Shown: positions 12,784 to 15,879 of the stretch, piece by piece | How positions within the stretch are numbered: the first letter of the stretch is position 1 | Layout of the letters: each line of letters starts with the position of its first letter | Assembly: GCA_038244055.1 (NCBI GenBank) | Contig: JBBRTW010000128.1 | Span: 1-15,879 of the forward strand | Length of the DNA: 15,879 bases | Direction of reading: 5' to 3' | Source of the DNA: DASPKW01 sp038244055 | GTDB lineage: Bacteria > Planctomycetota > Phycisphaerae > Tepidisphaerales > Tepidisphaeraceae | The notes under the pieces: model-generated | What the model was told of the DNA's origin: nothing | Database searches by the model: none | Seen by the model: the letters and a program-made list of their open reading frames with translations, nothing else | Translations under genes and position numbers: made by a program

Positions 12784-14208
12784 TTAGCTATCATCGGCAG
12801 TGGATCTCAACACCTCCACCGCCGCCGGCCCCACCAACACAATCCTCACCTGCGCATTCCGCTGTAAATCCCCCAGTGTCACTTTCCCCATGATCGCCCG
12901 GATGCGAATGCGGTGCTGGCCGAGCAGTTCCTCTTCCTCGGCCGACAGCCCCTCCGCCCCCTCGACGAACTCGCGCTCGTAAACCCGCGTGTGCGATTCC
13001 ACGAATGAGATTAGTTTTCCGTTGGCCACATCCGCCTCCAGCACCACATCCACCTGCTGTCCGCGCACGGCCTTGAAGACCGCCTCGTGCAGTTTCTCCA
13101 GCCCCTGGCCCGTCTTGGCGCTGATGGCGATCGCCTCCGGATAGAGCGTGCGCCAGAACGGATAATTCTGCTCTCCCTCGGGCGTATCGATTTTGTTCAG
13201 CAGCAGAATCTCGGGCTTGCCCTTGGCGCCGATTCCTTCCAGCACTTCATGCACCGACCGAAACTGCTGCTCGGCGTGCGGATGCCCCACGTCCAGCACA
13301 TGCAGCAGCAAATCCGCATGCACCGCCTCCTCCAGTGTCGCCTTGAACGAGGCCACCAGGTTGTGCGGCAGATCGCGCACGAACCCGACTGTATCGCTCA
13401 ATAGAACTTCCGTTCCCCGCTCCAGGCGCCAGGCGCGGGTCTTGGTGTCCAGCGTTGCGAAGAGCTTGTCATCGGCATAGGTGCCGGCCGCCGTGAGCGT
13501 GTTAAAGAGCGTGCTCTTGCCGGCGTTGGTGTAGCCGACGATGCAGACCGTGAAATGCTCGCGATTGCGCTTCTCCACCAGCCGGCTCTTGCGCTCCTGG
13601 ATCTTCTCAATCTCATCTTTCAAAATCGAAACCCGCTTGCGCACCAGCCGCCGATCGGTCTCGAGCTGCGTCTCGCCCGGCCCGCGCGCCCCGATCCCCA
13701 TCCCCGCGCCCGATCCGGCGATGCGCTCCAAATGCCCCCACATCTTGGTCAGCCGCGGATACGTGTATTGCAACTGTGCAAGTTCCACCTGCAACTTGGC
13801 CTCATACGTCTGCGCCCGCGTCGCGAAGATGTCCAGGATCAACTCGCTGCGATCCAGAACCTTCGGCCCATACCCGAATTTCGATTCCAGATGCTTGTTG
13901 ATGATCCGCTCCAGCGCTCCGATCTGCCCGGGGGACAGATCATTGTCGAACAGGATCACATCCGCCTTGGTGGACTTGGCCAGATCGGCGATCTCGACGA
14001 CCTTCCCGCTGCCGATGTAAGTCCCCGCATCCACGCGCTGCCGCTTCTGCAGAATCTGCCCCACCACCTTCGCCCCGGCCGTCTTGGCCAGCGACCCCAG
14101 CTCGCCCAGGGGATCGCGCGGGTCGGCGGTTGAATCCGGAAGAATCACCCCGACCATGATGGCCCGCTCCTGGCGGACGGATAATTCGCTGCGTTTCAGA
14201 TCTGACAA
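12784..14208 (-). CDS. hflX: HflX ribosome-associated GTPase
   Basis: A 474-residue protein from the proposed start. HflX binds the 50S subunit and splits or rescues stalled ribosomes under stress. The HflX N-terminal domain contains YIGSGKVVEIADLA, VLDRSELILDIFATRA, KLQVELAQLQY and GARGPGETQLETDRRL. The GTPase domain has G1 GYTNAGKS (225-232), G2 KLFATLDTKTR, G3 DTVGF (272-276), G4 NKID (338-341) and G5 SAKTG (363-367). A basic and acidic C-terminal domain follows. The start is taken as TTG 14208 (reads M-SDLKRSELSVRQERA), because GGGAGAG precedes it and a TATACT box lies 38 bases upstream. A frame open to ATG 14379 runs through CACGAA repeats and would add a false hydrophobic segment. ATG 14157 is a shorter alternative. 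Confidence 0.95.
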   Translation of the reverse strand: MSDLKRSELSVRQERAIMVGVILPDSTADPRDPLGELGSLAKTAGAKVVGQILQKRQRVDAGTYIGSGKVVEIADLAKSTKADVILFDNDLSPGQIGALERIINKHLESKFGYGPKVLDRSELILDIFATRAQTYEAKLQVELAQLQYTYPRLTKMWGHLERIAGSGAGMGIGARGPGETQLETDRRLVRKRVSILKDEIEKIQERKSRLVEKRNREHFTVCIVGYTNAGKSTLFNTLTAAGTYADDKLFATLDTKTRAWRLERGTEVLLSDTVGFVRDLPHNLVASFKATLEEAVHADLLLHVLDVGHPHAEQQFRSVHEVLEGIGAKGKPEILLLNKIDTPEGEQNYPFWRTLYPEAIAISAKTGQGLEKLHEAVFKAVRGQQVDVVLEADVANGKLISFVESHTRVYEREFVEGAEGLSAEEEELLGQHRIRIRAIMGKVTLGDLQRNAQVRIVLVGPAAVEVLRSTADDS

Positions 14209-14245
14209 GAGAGACTCTCCCAAGAAGGTACGATGCTCCTGACGC

Positions 14246-14251
14246 AGTATA
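14246..14251 (-). promoter_or_regulatory. Candidate -10 box for hflX
   Basis: TATACT on the minus strand, 37 bases before TTG 14208. No good -35 box at 17 bases. Its location downstream of ATG 14379 favours the shorter protein. Confidence 0.35.
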
Positions 14252-14277
14252 CCCGATCCCTCTGACAGCGGAGGATT

Positions 14278-14495
14278 GACCACGAAAAGCACGAAGGGCA
14301 CGAAGAGGAGGAGACGGGATTGAATGAACGCCAAGACGCCGAGACGCGAAGGATAATATGGGTGGAAAAGAACATTCAATCATCTCCCTGTCTTAAGGTC
14401 ATGTTGGATTGGCAGCCGACCTCCGCGACTTGGCGACTTGGCGTTCATTTTGTTCTGAATCTTCTTCGTGCGTTTCGTGGCCTTCGTGGTTCATC
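14278..14495. repeat. CACGAA / CCAAGACG nested inverted repeat between hflX and the Nif3-like gene
   Basis: The outer left part, 14278-14306, has three 9-nt CACGAANNN units. The outer right part, 14460-14495, has TTCGTG units in mirror order ending in GTGGTTCATC. An inner pair, 14323-14340 and 14432-14449, matches at 17 of 18 bases and is built of 8-nt units (CCAAGACG / GACTTGGC). About 90 unique bases are in the centre. The outer units resemble those at 8053-8191, but the CTAGCCC ends are absent. Confidence 0.85.
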
Positions 14496-14497
14496 TC

Positions 14498-15586
14498 TTA
14501 TACGACGCTGAATGGATCGCGGTCGACTTGGCTCAGCACAAACTCCACTCCCCCCGCCTCCCGCGCGAGCCTCTCCCTCACCCGCCCCAGTGTCCCCCGC
14601 TCGCTGTTCGAATGCAGTGTCGCGATGACTGTCATCCCCGCCTTCGCGGCCGACAGCGCTTCGTGATGCGGGATTTCCCCCGTCAAATAGAGTCCCGCCC
14701 CCTGCGCGATCGCATCCTTTAAGTGTTCTCGCCCCGCGCCCGCCAGCACCGCCGCCTTCTCCACCACCTGATCCGCCGGCCCGGCCAGCAGCACATGCGC
14801 CAGCCCCAGCCCCTTCTTCACCTTCGCCACAATCTCCCCCACCGCCGCCGGCGCGATCCGCCCGATCCGCCCCTGCCCCGATTTCTCCGGCGGCGCGGCG
14901 AGCTGCACCAGATCAAACGCCGGCTCCTCATACGGATGCGCCGTCCGCAGCGCCGCCAACACATCCATCACCCGCGCGATCGGACAGGCTGTTTCCACCC
15001 TCACCTCGGCCGCCGTCTCGAAGACGCGCTTGCTCCCGATGGCCGGGCTCGTCGATTCATCGCCCAGAAAAGTCCCCGTCCCGCTTGACCGGAACGAACA
15101 CCGTTCATAATTGCCGATCCGCCCCGCTCCGGCCGCGAACAGTGCCTCCGCCACCCGCTCCACATCCGGCTCAGGCACGAACGTAATCAACTTGTACTGC
15201 CGCGCCTTGGGCTCGATCAGCCGCAATGGCCGGCGGTCCTCCATCTCCAGCAAATCCGCCAGGAAATCGTTGGTTCCGCCATCCGCCACATCCAGCGCTG
15301 TATGCGGCGAATAAATCGCGATAGCGCTACGTATCGCATCGAACATTGGATCAGGAGCGGTCAGCCGCTTGATCGGAGAAAAGATCGGCGGGTGGTATGC
15401 GATTACCAGATTGCACGAGAGCCTCTTCGCCTCGGCCGCCACCTCCGGCGTGTAATCGATCGCCAGCAGCGCCTTCGCCACGATCTGCCCGGGATCGCCC
15501 ACGATCAGCCCGACATTATCCCAGGCCTCGGCCAAATGCGGCGGGGCGATGCGATCGAGGAGGGCGATAAGGTCGCGGAGGATCAT
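14498..15586 (-). CDS. Nif3-like dinuclear metal-centre protein
   Basis: A 362-residue protein of the Nif3/YbgI/YqfO family, hexameric proteins with a two-metal site; in the long form a PII-like insert domain splits the two halves. The N-half contains EAWDNVGLIVGD, AYHPPIFSPIKRLT (H65), IYSPHTALDVADGGTND (H95, D99). The insert runs from about 130 to 228 (YKLITFVPEPDVERVAEALFAAGAGRIGNYERCSF, then AHPYEEPAFD). The C-half contains YLTGEIPHHEALSAAKAGMTVIATLHSNSER (H325, E329). The first metal motif is YHPPIF rather than the HHP common in bacteria and recalls eukaryotic NIF3L1. The role is uncertain; GTP-cyclohydrolase annotations for this family are doubtful. The start ATG 15586 has no clear Shine-Dalgarno; its upstream side is the heptamer array. 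Confidence 0.93.
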   Translation of the reverse strand: MILRDLIALLDRIAPPHLAEAWDNVGLIVGDPGQIVAKALLAIDYTPEVAAEAKRLSCNLVIAYHPPIFSPIKRLTAPDPMFDAIRSAIAIYSPHTALDVADGGTNDFLADLLEMEDRRPLRLIEPKARQYKLITFVPEPDVERVAEALFAAGAGRIGNYERCSFRSSGTGTFLGDESTSPAIGSKRVFETAAEVRVETACPIARVMDVLAALRTAHPYEEPAFDLVQLAAPPEKSGQGRIGRIAPAAVGEIVAKVKKGLGLAHVLLAGPADQVVEKAAVLAGAGREHLKDAIAQGAGLYLTGEIPHHEALSAAKAGMTVIATLHSNSERGTLGRVRERLAREAGGVEFVLSQVDRDPFSVV

Positions 15587-15589
15587 GAC

Positions 15590-15659
15590 GGAAGGATAAG
15601 GCCGGAAGGAGGAAGGCGGAAGGACGAAGGATGAAGGCGGAAGGATGAAGGATGAATGC
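15590..15659. repeat. Ten-unit NGAAGGN heptamer array that includes a start codon
   Basis: Ten contiguous 7-nt units: GGAAGGA, TAAGGCC, GGAAGGA, GGAAGGC, GGAAGGA, CGAAGGA, TGAAGGC, GGAAGGA, TGAAGGA, TGAATGC. It occupies the whole space between the Nif3-like gene and the gene at 15652. The unit itself is Shine-Dalgarno-like on the plus strand, and the last units provide GGAAGG and ATG with seven bases between. Confidence 0.93.
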
Positions 15660-15852
15660 CGCTCCTGAAATCTTCAAGGTGCCCGAGAACTTACAGCGAG
15701 AAACGTACGATTTCGCGCGCTTTCTGCGGCACAAATCGGAAGATGAATCTTTCCACGGTTTTTTGCTGAGCGAATCCGCACTGGTCCCCGACTGGAACAC
15801 GCCCGAAGAGGATGCCGCATGGGCAAGCCTGTGGTGGGAAAGCTCAGTTTAA
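15652..15852 (+). CDS. Small antitoxin-like protein (DUF2281/VapB-like)
   Basis: A 66-residue protein. The N-terminal helix pattern IFKVPENLQRETYDFARFLRHKS resembles DUF2281 antitoxins (usually 'lP...q.evldFveFL..k'). The tail VPDWNTPEEDAAWASLWWE resembles the acidic toxin-binding end of such proteins. The Shine-Dalgarno (GGAAGG, 15639-15644) and the start codon are both part of the heptamer array. A toxin would be expected directly downstream; a frame starting at ATG 15819 (MGKPVVG...) overlaps its end and is open to the window edge. The family call is by resemblance only. Confidence 0.6.
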   Translation: MNAAPEIFKVPENLQRETYDFARFLRHKSEDESFHGFLLSESALVPDWNTPEEDAAWASLWWESSV

Positions 15853-15879
15853 CAAAAGTGCCAAAAGTGCGCGCTACAC
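15819..15879 (+). CDS. Possible 5' end of a toxin gene, cut by window edge
   Basis: The frame from ATG 15819 reads MGKPVVGKLSLTKVPKVRAT and stays open to the edge, overlapping the antitoxin-like gene by 34 bases. MGKPVVG resembles the first residues of some MazF/PemK-type toxins, but the following residues do not continue that pattern, and two CAAAAGTGC units (15854-15871) suggest repeat DNA. It may be broken or not a gene. Confidence 0.2.
   Translation, partial: MGKPVVGKLSLTKVPKVRAT

Noticed and set aside
14209..14379. Upstream extension of hflX
   Set aside because: The extra 57 residues are encoded by CACGAA repeats and lie upstream of a -10 box and a Shine-Dalgarno next to TTG 14208; HflX homology begins after that.

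Overview
The window is high-GC bacterial DNA with about thirteen ordinary genes set among an unusually dense population of short tandem and inverted repeats. It most resembles a member of the Planctomycetota, possibly class Phycisphaerae. The reasons are exported proteins with planctomycete-style C-terminal HEAT-like repeats (genes at 2633 and 6576), a 'VHEWGTFT' secreted family, a COG4867-like VWA protein, and intergenic arrays of CACGAA, CTGAACC and GCGGATT type. The phylum call is inference from family resemblance; no rRNA, tRNA, phage, transposase, CRISPR or reverse transcriptase gene is visible.

Layout. 1-1008: a small exported two-repeat protein (+), ending in a 17-nt tandem repeat that contains its own stop codon. 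1009-2364: a VWA/MIDAS protein (-) carrying a large in-frame block of heptanucleotide repeats. 2365-2632: a divergent intergenic region made mostly of heptamer arrays. 2633-4711: a large exported beta-rich protein with a HEAT-like tail (+), whose stop abuts the stop of an orphan Phd/YefM-type antitoxin (-, 4712-4996). 5256-5609: a PilZ domain protein (-), divergent from a four-helix membrane protein (+, 5786-6364). 6576-7985: a secreted VHEWGTFT/HEAT protein (+). 7986-8363: nested palindromic repeats and a terminator. 8364-8825: a CheY-like response regulator (-). 9134-9442: a thiamine-binding (MTH1187/YqgV) protein (-). 9526-10452: a TolB-N/FlgO-like exported protein with a Tyr/Gly-rich tail (+). 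10453-10777: heptamer arrays and a 37-nt-arm hairpin. 10778-11767: a Tat-exported amidohydrolase (-) whose C-terminus is encoded by repeat DNA. 11940-12656: an unorthodox aquaporin (+). 12784-14208: HflX GTPase (-). 14209-14497: nested inverted repeats. 14498-15586: a Nif3-like protein (-). 15590-15659: a ten-unit heptamer array that supplies the ribosome-binding site and start of a small antitoxin-like gene (+, 15652-15852) at the right edge.

The genes do not form one pathway. They are mostly single-gene units in alternating orientation: envelope or secreted proteins, signalling (PilZ, response regulator) and housekeeping (HflX, Nif3). The coherent and least explained signal is the repeat system. 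Arrays with unrelated unit sequences nearly all keep a 7-nt period and can change unit in phase. Many are arranged as nested inverted repeats, and some have entered coding sequence: inside the VWA gene, at the C-terminus of the amidohydrolase, and at the start of the antitoxin. A separate palindromic element occurs three times, each time in the same orientation and just downstream of a plus-strand gene. One copy appears to have been invaded by a CACGAA-type inverted-repeat element.
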